Source: Piscinibacter sp047602365
GTDB taxonomy: Bacteria; Pseudomonadota; Gammaproteobacteria; Burkholderiales; Burkholderiaceae_C
NCBI GenBank assembly: GCA_047602365.1
Contig: JASGHM010000002.1
Location: 806,001-870,000, forward strand
Direction: 5' to 3'
Length of the DNA stretch: 64,000 bases
Position 1 is the first letter of the stretch. Each line of letters opens with the position of its first letter. The notes under the pieces were generated by a model. That model did not search any database. It saw nothing but the letters and a program-made list of their open reading frames with translations, and was not told the origin of the DNA. This document shows, one piece after another, positions 26,998 to 35,377 of this stretch. The position numbers and the translations under genes were made by a program.

Positions 26998-28527
26998 GTG
27001 AAGGCCCTGCTCGACCGGTGGCTCGGCCCGGCGCTGCTGGCGCTGGTGGTGCTGGCTGCGCTGTACCTCGTCACGGTGGTCTATGCCACCGGCGAGGTGC
27101 TGCTCGCCGGCACGCTGCTGGTCATCAGCGCGCTGGCGGTGTGGATCTACTCCGCCAGCGCGACCTACGCCTACCGCTACCTGTTCCCGGGCATCGCGGC
27201 GGCGCTGATCTTCGTCGTCTTCCCGATGGTCTACACCATCGCGATCGGCTTTTCCAACTACAGCTCGCGCAACCTGCTCGAGCAGCCGCGCGCCGAGGCC
27301 TACTTCCTGACCGAGACCTACCAGGCGCCGGGTGCGGCCTACGAGTTCTCGCTGCATGCCGACGGCGCCGAGTTCCGCGGCCGGCTGGTCAACCCCGACA
27401 CCTCGCAGGCCTTCCTGATCGGCCCGCTGGCGCTGGCCAGCGACAAGCCGCTGGAGCTGAACGCGACGCCCGAGCAAGGCGCCGCGGTGACGCTGGCCGA
27501 TCCGGTGCAGTTGAAGGAGCTGATCGCGCGGCAGAAGGCGCTGAAGGCGATCACCGTGACCCTGCCCGACGGCGGCAAGGTGCGCATGGCCAGCCTGCGC
27601 GAGTTCGCGCCGGTGCAACCGCTGTGGGTGAAGCAGGCCGACGGCAGCCTGAAGAACCAGGAGAACGGCAGTGTCATCCGCGCCAACCGCAAGACCGGCT
27701 TCTACGAGACGGACAGCGGCGAGAAGCTGCAGCCCGGCTTCCAGGTCGGCATCGGCTGGGACAACTACACGCGCATCTTCAGCGAGGAGCGCTTCCGCGA
27801 GCCCTTCTTCCGCATCTTCGTCTGGACGGTGGTGTTCTCGGCGCTGACGGTGCTGTTCGCCACCTCGCTGGGCATGCTGCTGGCGGTGATCCTCAACTGG
27901 GACGCGCTGGGCTTCAAGGGCGTCTACCGCATCCTGCTGTTCCTGCCCTATGCGGTGCCCGGCTTCATCTCGATCCTGGTCTTCAAGGGCCTGTTCAACC
28001 AGAACGTCGGCGAGATCAACCTGATCCTGTCCGGGCTGTTCGGCGTCAAGCCGAACTGGTTCTCCGATCCGCTGCTCGCCAAGGTGATGCTGCTGATCGT
28101 CAACACCTGGCTGGGCTTCCCGTACATGATGGTCATCTGCATGGGGCTGATCAAGGCGATCCCGGCCGACCTCTACGAGGCCTCGGCGGTGGCCGGCGCC
28201 GGGCCGCTGACCAACTTCTGGAGCATCACGCTGCCGCTGATCCTGAAGCCGCTGACGCCGCTGTTGATCAGTTCCTTCGCCTTCAACTTCAACAACTTCG
28301 TGCTGATCAGCCTGCTGACCGGCGGCCGGCCCGACTTCATCGACACCAACGTGCCCGCCGGCACCACCGATCTGCTGGTCAGCTACACCTACCGCATCGC
28401 CTTCCAGGACTCGGGCCAGAACTACGGCCTGGCCGCCGCCATCTCGACGGTGATCTTCCTGATGGTGGCCGCGGTGTCGCTGGTGCAGATGCGCTTCACG
28501 AAGATCGTCGACGACGAGAAGCGCTGA
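26998..28527 (+). CDS. malF: Maltose transporter permease MalF
   Basis: A 509-residue inner-membrane permease, close to the 514 residues of E. coli MalF. I start it at a GTG 10 bases after malE, giving Val-Lys-Ala-Leu-Leu-Asp-Arg; no strong ribosome-binding site is seen, suggesting coupling to malE. Three membrane segments are followed by a large periplasmic loop (about residues 90-255, equivalent to P2), then five more. The EAA loop reads Glu-Ala-Ser-Ala-Val-Ala-Gly-Ala-Gly-Pro, the contact site for MalK. Confidence 0.93.
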   Translation: MKALLDRWLGPALLALVVLAALYLVTVVYATGEVLLAGTLLVISALAVWIYSASATYAYRYLFPGIAAALIFVVFPMVYTIAIGFSNYSSRNLLEQPRAEAYFLTETYQAPGAAYEFSLHADGAEFRGRLVNPDTSQAFLIGPLALASDKPLELNATPEQGAAVTLADPVQLKELIARQKALKAITVTLPDGGKVRMASLREFAPVQPLWVKQADGSLKNQENGSVIRANRKTGFYETDSGEKLQPGFQVGIGWDNYTRIFSEERFREPFFRIFVWTVVFSALTVLFATSLGMLLAVILNWDALGFKGVYRILLFLPYAVPGFISILVFKGLFNQNVGEINLILSGLFGVKPNWFSDPLLAKVMLLIVNTWLGFPYMMVICMGLIKAIPADLYEASAVAGAGPLTNFWSITLPLILKPLTPLLISSFAFNFNNFVLISLLTGGRPDFIDTNVPAGTTDLLVSYTYRIAFQDSGQNYGLAAAISTVIFLMVAAVSLVQMRFTKIVDDEKR

Positions 28528-28551
28528 AACCGACGCAGGAGCCGTACCGCC

Positions 28552-29442
28552 ATGGCCATCGTCCTCGACCGCTCGCACCGCTGGCGCATCGTCGCCGCGC
28601 ACGCCTTCCTGATCTGCCTGTGCGCGCTGGTGATCTTCCCGTTCCTGATGGTGATCTCGATCTCGCTGCGCCCCGGCAACTTCGCCACCGGCAGCATCAT
28701 CCCCGAGACCATCAGCCTGGAGCACTGGCGCTTCGCCCTCGGCTTCCCGTACCAGGACGCGCAGGGCCGCCTGGTCGACCCCGACCTGCCGGTGCTGCGC
28801 TGGCTGTGGAACTCGGTCAAGGTGGCGACGCTGTCGGCGCTGATCGGCCTGTTCCTGTCGACCACCGCGGCCTATGCCTTCGCGCGCATGAAGTTCGTCG
28901 GCAAGAAGCAGGCGCTGACCGGGCTGATGCTGATGCAGATGTTCCCGTCGGTGCTGGCGCTGGTCGCCATCTACGCGATCTTCGACCGCATCGGCAACGC
29001 GTTCCCGGCCTTCGGCATCGACACCCACTGGGCGCTGCTGCTGGCCTACTCGGGCGGCATCGCGCTGCACGTGTGGACCATCAAGGGCTACTACGACACC
29101 ATCCCGGTCGAGATCGAGGAAGCCGCCAAGGTCGACGGCGCGACACCCTGGCAGGCCTTCCGGCTGGTGCTGCTGCCGATGGCGGTGCCGATCCTGATGG
29201 TGGTGTTCCTGCTCGCCTTCATCGGCGCGATCATCGAGTACCCGGTCGCGTCCATCCTGCTCAAGCAGCAGGACCTGCTGACGCTGGCGGTCGGCTCGAA
29301 GATGTTCCTCTACGAACAGAAGTACCTGTGGGGCGACTTCGCCGCCGCCGCCATCCTTTCCGGCCTGCCGATCACGGTGGTCTTCATCCTGGCCCAGAAG
29401 TGGATGATCTCCGGGCTGACCGCCGGCGGCATCAAGGGCTGA
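28552..29442 (+). CDS. malG: Maltose transporter permease MalG
   Basis: A 296-residue permease with six membrane helices and the EAA motif Glu-Glu-Ala-Ala-Lys-Val-Asp-Gly-Ala-Thr-Pro that docks to MalK. The length and the C-terminal Leu-Thr-Ala-Gly-Gly-Ile-Lys-Gly match MalG, whose tail reaches into the ATPase dimer. It follows malF by 24 bases. Confidence 0.94.
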   Translation: MAIVLDRSHRWRIVAAHAFLICLCALVIFPFLMVISISLRPGNFATGSIIPETISLEHWRFALGFPYQDAQGRLVDPDLPVLRWLWNSVKVATLSALIGLFLSTTAAYAFARMKFVGKKQALTGLMLMQMFPSVLALVAIYAIFDRIGNAFPAFGIDTHWALLLAYSGGIALHVWTIKGYYDTIPVEIEEAAKVDGATPWQAFRLVLLPMAVPILMVVFLLAFIGAIIEYPVASILLKQQDLLTLAVGSKMFLYEQKYLWGDFAAAAILSGLPITVVFILAQKWMISGLTAGGIKG

Positions 29443-29484
29443 TCCTTCCCGGGCGCGATGCCCTTCTCACTGCACGAGGTTCAC

Positions 29485-29934
29485 ATGATCACGACCCGCT
29501 CTGTCCTGCGTCTCGCGGCCGCCGCCGCCCTCTCCTTCGGCGCGCTGGCGCCGGCGCTGGCCACCTCCAACCCGCCGGCCGGCTCGATCGCGATCAACTA
29601 CAACCGCTGCGACAGCGACTACGCCAACTGGGGCCTGCACATCTGGCAGCGTGGCCCCGGCGGCCCGGCGGTGCCAGGTGTGTCCTGGTTCAGCCCGGTG
29701 GAGCCCAGCGGAAAGGGCGAATTCGGCGTGTACTGGCACCTGAAGCTGGAGAGCTTCCCCGAGGGCAAGGTGAACTACATCATCCACAAGGGCGACATCA
29801 AGGACCAGGGCGGCAAGGACATGCAGTTCGACGGCAACGCCACCAAGGAGATCTGGGTCAACAGCGGCGATCGCAAGATCTACACCTCGCTCGACGACGC
29901 CAAGAAGGGCCGCGCCGAAACCCCCTGCAAGTGA
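29485..29934 (+). CDS. Secreted stand-alone CBM41 (pullulanase-associated domain) protein
   Basis: A 149-residue exported protein; the ATG with a GAGGT box is preferred over one nine codons earlier. Residues 1-26 form a signal peptide. The rest resembles the PUD/CBM41 alpha-glucan-binding domain that normally starts pullulanases: Ile-Asn-Tyr-Asn-Arg-Cys, Tyr-Ala-Asn-Trp-Gly-Leu-His-Ile-Trp, and Tyr-Ile-Ile-His-Lys-Gly-Asp-x-Lys-Asp. Two Cys at the ends of the domain could form a disulphide. No catalytic domain follows in frame; the amylase gene starts 8 bases later. It may hold or present maltodextrin in the periplasm or outside. Confidence 0.72.
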   Translation: MITTRSVLRLAAAAALSFGALAPALATSNPPAGSIAINYNRCDSDYANWGLHIWQRGPGGPAVPGVSWFSPVEPSGKGEFGVYWHLKLESFPEGKVNYIIHKGDIKDQGGKDMQFDGNATKEIWVNSGDRKIYTSLDDAKKGRAETPCK

Positions 29935-29942
29935 CCCGCGCG

Positions 29943-31586
29943 ATGACACGCCTGCGCCGCGCCCTGCTCGCGCTGTGCTGCGCGCTGGCCGCCATGTCCG
30001 GTCTTGCCGCGGCGCCGGCGTGCGCCGCGGAGATTCCTGACCTCGGCCCGGTCGAGGCGAAGCCGGTGGCGAGCCCGCTGCCGGCGGGCTGGGCGCAGCG
30101 TGGCGTGTTCGTCGAGATCTTCGTGCGCGCCTACCAGGACAGCAACGGCGACGGCATCGGCGACCTGGCGGGGTTGACCCAGCGGCTCGACTACCTGCAG
30201 CAGCTCGGCATCAAGGGCATCTGGCTGATGCCCGTCTTCAAGAGCGAGGACCACGACCACGGCTACGCGGTGCTCAACTACCGCGAGATCGAGCCCGCCT
30301 ACGGCACGCTGGTCGACTTCGACCGCCTGCTCGCCGAGGCGCACCGGCGCGGCATTGCGGTGATCGTCGACTACGTGATGAACCACGCCGCCTCGGGCCA
30401 CCCGCTGTTCGAGGATGCCTACGACAGCCGCAAGTCACCCTATGCCGACTGGTTCATCTGGTCGGAAGACAAGCCCAAGGGCTGGAACACCTTCTCCGGC
30501 GACCCCTGGCGCGAGGGCAACCAGCGCTGGTACTACGCGGTGTTCGACAGCGGCATGCCCGACTTCAACCTGCGCAACCCGAAGGTGGTCGACTTCCACC
30601 TCGACAACCTGCGCTTCTGGCTGAACCGTGGCGTCGACGGCTTCCGCTTCGATGCGGTCGGCGTGCTGTTCGAGAACGGTGCGATCGGCTGGGAGAACCA
30701 GCCGGAGAACCACCAGCTGCTCAAGCGCATCCAGGACCTGCTGGCCAGCTACGGCAACAAGTACATGGTCTGCGAGTCGCCGAGCGACCCGACGCCCTTC
30801 GCCGCCGCCGACTCCTGCGGCTCGGCCTTCGCGTTCGGGCTGCACAAGCACCTGATGGCCAGCGTCAAGCTCGGCCGGCTGCGCGACGACGTGCTGTACA
30901 GCCTGCGCAAGATGCCGGTGGCGCGCATGGGCACGATGCTGGCCAACCACGACTACTTCGCCGGTGCGCGGCTGATGCGCCAGTTCGGCGGCGACGAGAA
31001 GAGCTACAAGGTGGCTGCGGCCTCGCTGCTGACGCTGCCGGGCACGCCGTTCATCTACTACGGCGAGGAGATCGGCCTCGGCCTGGCCGAGGGGGTGAAG
31101 GAGGAGGACCCGTCGATCCGCGGCCCGATGAGCTGGAGCGGCGAGAGAAACGCCGGCTTCACGACGGCCGACAAGCCGTTCCGGCCGAATGTCACCAACT
31201 GGAAGAGCCACAACGTCGCCGCCCAGCAGGCCGACCCGGGCTCGCTGCTGAACTGGTACCGCGGCCTGATCGCGCTGCGCAACGCCGAGCCGGCGCTGTC
31301 GGTCGGCAGTTTCACGCCGCTGTCCGAGCGCGACGCGCCGATCTTCGCCTTCCAGCGCGAACACGAAGGCAACCGCCTGGTCGTGCTGATCAACTACGCC
31401 TTCCGCGATGCCGTGCTGGCCTTGCCGGCCGGCTTTTCGGCGCAGGCCTGGGAGGTGATGTTCCCGGCCGGCGCCGCCCGGCCCTTCGTCGAGCCCAAGC
31501 CCGGGGCCAAACCCGGCGCCGCTGGCACGGCCCCTGCTCAGGTCAAGCTGTCCGCGCAGCAGGTGCTGATCCTGAAGGCGCGCTGA
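29943..31586 (+). CDS. Exported GH13 alpha-amylase-type glycosidase
   Basis: A 547-residue glycoside hydrolase with a signal peptide (cleavage near residue 28). GH13 regions are complete: Asp-Tyr-Val-Met-Asn-His (region I), nucleophile Asp237 in Gly-Phe-Arg-Phe-Asp-Ala-Val, acid Glu278 in Val-Cys-Glu-Ser, and Asp337 in Asn-His-Asp. A Tyr-Gln-Asp-Ser-Asn-Gly-Asp-Gly-Ile-Gly-Asp start is typical of maltogenic or oligo-glucan-cleaving members. The protein ends in a Pro/Lys/Gly-rich stretch before the last beta-strand. It would shorten maltodextrins in the periplasm for MalE. It sits between the CBM41-like gene and the regulator, with 8-10 base gaps. Confidence 0.87.
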   Translation: MTRLRRALLALCCALAAMSGLAAAPACAAEIPDLGPVEAKPVASPLPAGWAQRGVFVEIFVRAYQDSNGDGIGDLAGLTQRLDYLQQLGIKGIWLMPVFKSEDHDHGYAVLNYREIEPAYGTLVDFDRLLAEAHRRGIAVIVDYVMNHAASGHPLFEDAYDSRKSPYADWFIWSEDKPKGWNTFSGDPWREGNQRWYYAVFDSGMPDFNLRNPKVVDFHLDNLRFWLNRGVDGFRFDAVGVLFENGAIGWENQPENHQLLKRIQDLLASYGNKYMVCESPSDPTPFAAADSCGSAFAFGLHKHLMASVKLGRLRDDVLYSLRKMPVARMGTMLANHDYFAGARLMRQFGGDEKSYKVAAASLLTLPGTPFIYYGEEIGLGLAEGVKEEDPSIRGPMSWSGERNAGFTTADKPFRPNVTNWKSHNVAAQQADPGSLLNWYRGLIALRNAEPALSVGSFTPLSERDAPIFAFQREHEGNRLVVLINYAFRDAVLALPAGFSAQAWEVMFPAGAARPFVEPKPGAKPGAAGTAPAQVKLSAQQVLILKAR

Positions 31587-31596
31587 ACCCGCCACC

Positions 31597-33483
31597 ATGA
31601 GCCTCGAACGCCCCTCCCCCGTGCAGGCCCACGCCGACCCGCGCCTGCTGGCCGACATCGGCGCCACCTACGCTCGCTTCTGCATCGAGCATGTCGCCGG
31701 CCGCTTCGAGCATGTGGCGGTGCTGCCCTGCGCCGACTACCCCGGCTTCACGTCCGTGGTGCAGGCCTACCTCGACAGCCTGCCGGCCGGCATCCGGCCG
31801 CGCCACGGCGCGGTGGCGATCGCCAACCCGATCGAAGGCGACTGGGTGCGCATGACCAACCGCGACTGGGCCTTCTCGATTCAGGAGGCGCAGCGCCAGC
31901 TCGACCTGACCACGCTGCTGGTCGTCAACAACTTCACCGCGCTGGCGATGTCGCTGCCGCGTGTCGGCGCCGACGGGCGCCACCAGGTCGGCGGCGGCGA
32001 GGCGCAGGCCAACGGCGTGATCGGCCTGATCGGCCCCGGCACCGGGCTGGGCGTGTCCGGGCTGATCCCCAGCGGCGACCGCTGGGTGACGCTGGCCACC
32101 GAGGGCGGCCACGCCAGCTTCGCGCCGACCGACGAGCGCGAGCTGCGCATCCTGCAGTACGCCTGGAAGACCATGCCGCGGGTGTCGGCCGAGCGGCTGC
32201 TGTCCGGCCCGGGCCTCGAACTGATCTACCAGGCGCTCAGCCACGACCGGCCCGGCGCCGAGCTGCACCTGGGCGCCGCCGAGATCGTGCGCCGCGCGCT
32301 GGCCGACGCCGACTCGGCCTGCAGCGAAACGGTCGACTGCTTCTGCGGCATGCTCGGCACCATGGCCTCGGACCTGGCGCTGACGCTGGGTGCCACCGGG
32401 GGCATCTTCGTCGGCGGCGGCATCGTGCCGCGGCTCGGCGAACGCTTGGACCGCTCGCCCTTCCGCGCCCGTTTCGAGGCCAAGGGGCGGCTCAGCAGTT
32501 ACGTCGCGCGCATCCCGACCTACATGCTGACCGCCGAGAACCCCGCGTTCCACGGCGTCAGCTCGCTGCTCGCCGACCACGTGCCCGACCAGGATGGCGG
32601 CAACCCGCTGCTCGAGCGCGTGCGTGCCTCGCGCGAGTCGCTGTCGCCGGCCGAGCGGCGTGTCGCCAACTTCGTGCTCGACAACCCGCGTACCGCGCTG
32701 AACGATCCGATCGCGCTGATCGCCCAGGGCGCCGAGGTCAGCCAGCCGACGGTGATCCGCTTCTGCCGCACGCTGGGTTTCCAGGGACTGGCCGACTTCA
32801 AGCTCAAGCTCGGCTCGGGGCTGACCGGCACGCTGCCGGTGCAGCGCAGCCAGGTGCGCCGGCAGGACAGCACCGGCGACCTGTGCGCCAAGGTGCTGGA
32901 CAACACCATCTCGGCGATCATGCAGTTCCGCGAGTCGCTCAACGTCGAGGCGGTCGACCGCGCCATCGAACTGCTGCGCCGCGCCAAGCGGGTCGAGTTC
33001 TACGCGATGGGCAATTCGGCAGTGGTGGCGCTGGACGCGCAGCACAAGCTGTTCCGCTTCCGCATCCCCTCGGTCGCCCACACCGACAGCTCGATGCTGG
33101 CGATGGCCTCCGAGCTGCTCGGGCCGGAGGACGTGGCGGTGTTCGTCTCCAGCTCCGGCCAGCCGCCCGAACTGGCGCGGGCCGCCGGCCTGGCGGTCGA
33201 GCGCGGCGCGGCGGTGATCTCGGTCACCGCCGGCCAGTCGCCGCTGGCGCGGCGTTCGACGGTCTGCATCCCGGTCGAGCACAGCGAGGACGTGACCACC
33301 TTCGTCTCGATGATCTCGCGCATCCTGCACCTGCTGGTGGTCGACATGCTGTCGGTCGGCCTGGCGGTGCGCCGTGCCGGCGCCAGCGCCCCCGGCGCCC
33401 CGGTGCCGGCACCGGGGCAGGCGCCCGCCGCCGAAGGGCAGGTGCTGCCGGTGCCCGGCGTGCTGATCTCTCACATCGCCTGA
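31597..33483 (+). CDS. Glucokinase-like sensor domain fused to RpiR/HexR-type regulator
   Basis: A 628-residue two-part protein. Residues 15-330 are a glucokinase fold; residues 335-410 an RpiR helix-turn-helix (Val-Ser-Gln-Pro-Thr-Val-Ile-Arg-Phe-Cys-Arg); residues 455-590 an SIS phosphosugar-binding domain (Ala-Met-Gly-Asn-Ser, then Ser-Ser-Ser-Gly-Gln). Such fusions are known in Burkholderia and Ralstonia as bifunctional glucokinase/regulator. Here the phosphate motif is Asp-Ile-Gly-Ala-Thr-Tyr (not Gly-Thr-Asn) and the catalytic Asp is Asn112 (Val-Asn-Asn-Phe-Thr-Ala). The sugar contacts Glu169/His172 and Glu199 remain. The kinase part is therefore probably inactive and used as a glucose sensor. 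Last gene of the mal operon; likely binds the three upstream palindromes. Confidence 0.87.
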   Translation: MSLERPSPVQAHADPRLLADIGATYARFCIEHVAGRFEHVAVLPCADYPGFTSVVQAYLDSLPAGIRPRHGAVAIANPIEGDWVRMTNRDWAFSIQEAQRQLDLTTLLVVNNFTALAMSLPRVGADGRHQVGGGEAQANGVIGLIGPGTGLGVSGLIPSGDRWVTLATEGGHASFAPTDERELRILQYAWKTMPRVSAERLLSGPGLELIYQALSHDRPGAELHLGAAEIVRRALADADSACSETVDCFCGMLGTMASDLALTLGATGGIFVGGGIVPRLGERLDRSPFRARFEAKGRLSSYVARIPTYMLTAENPAFHGVSSLLADHVPDQDGGNPLLERVRASRESLSPAERRVANFVLDNPRTALNDPIALIAQGAEVSQPTVIRFCRTLGFQGLADFKLKLGSGLTGTLPVQRSQVRRQDSTGDLCAKVLDNTISAIMQFRESLNVEAVDRAIELLRRAKRVEFYAMGNSAVVALDAQHKLFRFRIPSVAHTDSSMLAMASELLGPEDVAVFVSSSGQPPELARAAGLAVERGAAVISVTAGQSPLARRSTVCIPVEHSEDVTTFVSMISRILHLLVVDMLSVGLAVRRAGASAPGAPVPAPGQAPAAEGQVLPVPGVLISHIA

Positions 33484-35288
33484 GCGACCGGCAGCTCGAT
33501 CGTGAAGCGGCTGCCCTGGCCGGGCGTGCTGCCGACCTCGATGCGCCCTTCCATCAGCTCGATCAGCATCTTGACGATCACCAGGCCGAGCCCGGTGCCC
33601 GGTACGCTGGTCTGCACGTCGAAGCGCACGAAGGGCTGGAACAGCTGGGCGAGCTGCGCCTCGCTCATGCCGCGGCCTTCGTCGCCGACCGACAGGCGAA
33701 CCCTGCCGTCGGCCGCCGCAGCGGCGACGTGCAGGCGGCCGCCGCGGCGGTTGTACTTGCAGGCGTTGCTGAACAGGTTGACCAGCACCTGCTCGAGCCG
33801 CCGGCGGTCGGCTCGCAGCGTGGGCAGCGCCGTGGGCAGCGCCAGCGCGACCTGCACCTCGCAGCGGGCGCGCTCCGGCTCGACCAGGCGCAGCGCGGTC
33901 TCGACCGCCGCCGCAAGGTCGACCGCCTCGCTGCTCAGCGGCAGTGTGCCGGCATCGATGCGGCTGATGTCGAGCACGTCCTCCACCAGGCGCAGCAGGT
34001 GGGCGCCGCTGTCCAGGATGATGCCGACACGGCGGTCCTGGCCCGGGCTGAGCGGTTCGGCCCGTTCCATGCGCATCAGCTGGGCCAGGCCGAGCACGGC
34101 GTTCAGCGGTGTGCGCAGCTCATGGCTGAGCCGGGACAGGAAGGCCATGCGCAGCTGTGCGACCCGCTCGGCGGCCTCCTTCTCCAGCCGCAGCTCGGCC
34201 TGCCGCATCTCGTCGTCGACGTCGCGCAGGATGCCGACCATGCGCGGCGGCGCCTCGGGCACCGGCAGCGCCAGCGCCGACATCTCCAGGTGGCGGAAGC
34301 CGGCCGGCCCGAGCGCGACGCGGAAGCGGTGGTGGAACATCTGCCCGCGCTCGTGCAGCGCGGCGCGCAAGGTGTCGTCGAGACCGTCGCGGTCGACCGC
34401 GACGATGTGCTGGCGCGCAGCCGCCACCGCCATCTGATCGGCACCTTCGCCGACACCGAGCAGGCGCCGCGCACGCGGATCCAGCGTGCAGTCGGTGGCG
34501 CCGAAGGTCCAGTCGAACACGCCGACCCCGGCACCGTCGGCGGCCAGCGTCCAGCGCTGGTTGGCCTCGGCGAGCATGCGGCGCTGCGCCTGCTGGCGGC
34601 TCAGCACACGCTGCACGAAGATGGCGCCGGCCAGCGCCAGCGTGCCGGCCAGCAGCAGCACGGCCTGGGTCAGCAGCCTCTCCGTGGCACGCGAGGCCTC
34701 GCCGAGCGCCGCCGAGAAGCGCATCTCCAGGGCGCCGACGCGGGCGTCGAGTGCGTCGATGCGTTCGCGCAGCGGCTGCAGCGCGGCTCCTCGTTCGCCG
34801 GCATCGACCCGCCGGGCCGCCTCGCGGCCGAGCGCGCGCAGCTCGTCGATCATCTGGTCGCCTTCGATCCAGGCCGCCACCGACTCGCGCAGGAACGGCG
34901 TGCGGCCGAAGTAGCGGTACAGCCGGATCATCGCGTCGATGTCGTCGGCATCGTTGCCGCCGGCCGTGAAGCCTTCGCGCGCGCCGTCCAGGTCCACCGG
35001 CGATGCATCGAGCGCCAGGCGGGCTCGCCGGTCGCCCAGTGGCACGGCGAGCGCCTGCTCGAAGCGTTGGCGGTCGGCTGCGTCGCCGGTCTGCACGTAG
35101 TCGCGCAGGCTGGCCACGGCCTGCGCGCGGCCCTTGGACCACAGGCTCTCGCCGCCGACGAAGGCGCGCGCCGCCGACAGCATCTGGAAGCCTGCGGCGC
35201 ACAGCCCTGCCAACAACGCAATTGCCACCACGAACGGCGCGACGACCCAGAACCGCTCGCGCCGGTCCGCTCGCTCCATCGGTTCCAT
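33471..35288 (-). CDS. Membrane sensor histidine kinase (orphan)
   Basis: A 605-residue kinase. A membrane segment at about residues 14-35, a periplasmic helical region to about 205 and a second segment (207-227) are followed by a PAS-like domain (about 240-365). The HisKA box Ser-His-Glu-Leu-Arg-Thr-Pro-Leu-Asn puts the phosphorylated His at residue 389. The ATPase domain has Asn-Ala-Cys-Lys-Tyr-Asn, Asp-Glu-Gly-Arg-Gly and Gly-Thr-Gly-Leu-Gly-Leu. No receiver domain is attached and no response regulator gene lies nearby. Its 3' end overlaps the glucokinase-regulator gene by 13 bases in convergent orientation. Signal unknown. Confidence 0.85.
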   Translation of the reverse strand: MEPMERADRRERFWVVAPFVVAIALLAGLCAAGFQMLSAARAFVGGESLWSKGRAQAVASLRDYVQTGDAADRQRFEQALAVPLGDRRARLALDASPVDLDGAREGFTAGGNDADDIDAMIRLYRYFGRTPFLRESVAAWIEGDQMIDELRALGREAARRVDAGERGAALQPLRERIDALDARVGALEMRFSAALGEASRATERLLTQAVLLLAGTLALAGAIFVQRVLSRQQAQRRMLAEANQRWTLAADGAGVGVFDWTFGATDCTLDPRARRLLGVGEGADQMAVAAARQHIVAVDRDGLDDTLRAALHERGQMFHHRFRVALGPAGFRHLEMSALALPVPEAPPRMVGILRDVDDEMRQAELRLEKEAAERVAQLRMAFLSRLSHELRTPLNAVLGLAQLMRMERAEPLSPGQDRRVGIILDSGAHLLRLVEDVLDISRIDAGTLPLSSEAVDLAAAVETALRLVEPERARCEVQVALALPTALPTLRADRRRLEQVLVNLFSNACKYNRRGGRLHVAAAAADGRVRLSVGDEGRGMSEAQLAQLFQPFVRFDVQTSVPGTGLGLVIVKMLIELMEGRIEVGSTPGQGSRFTIELPVAQAM

Positions 35289-35377
35289 CCGGACTCCGCG
35301 GCGAGACGGCTCGCCGACCTGCCCAGCTTAGCGCCAGAAGCCCCCGGCCGGCCAGTCTCGCCCGGGCCGGACGGGTC

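Noticed and set aside
29458..29484. Earlier ATG for the CBM41-like protein
   Set aside because: It lacks a ribosome-binding site and would place extra polar residues before the signal peptide.
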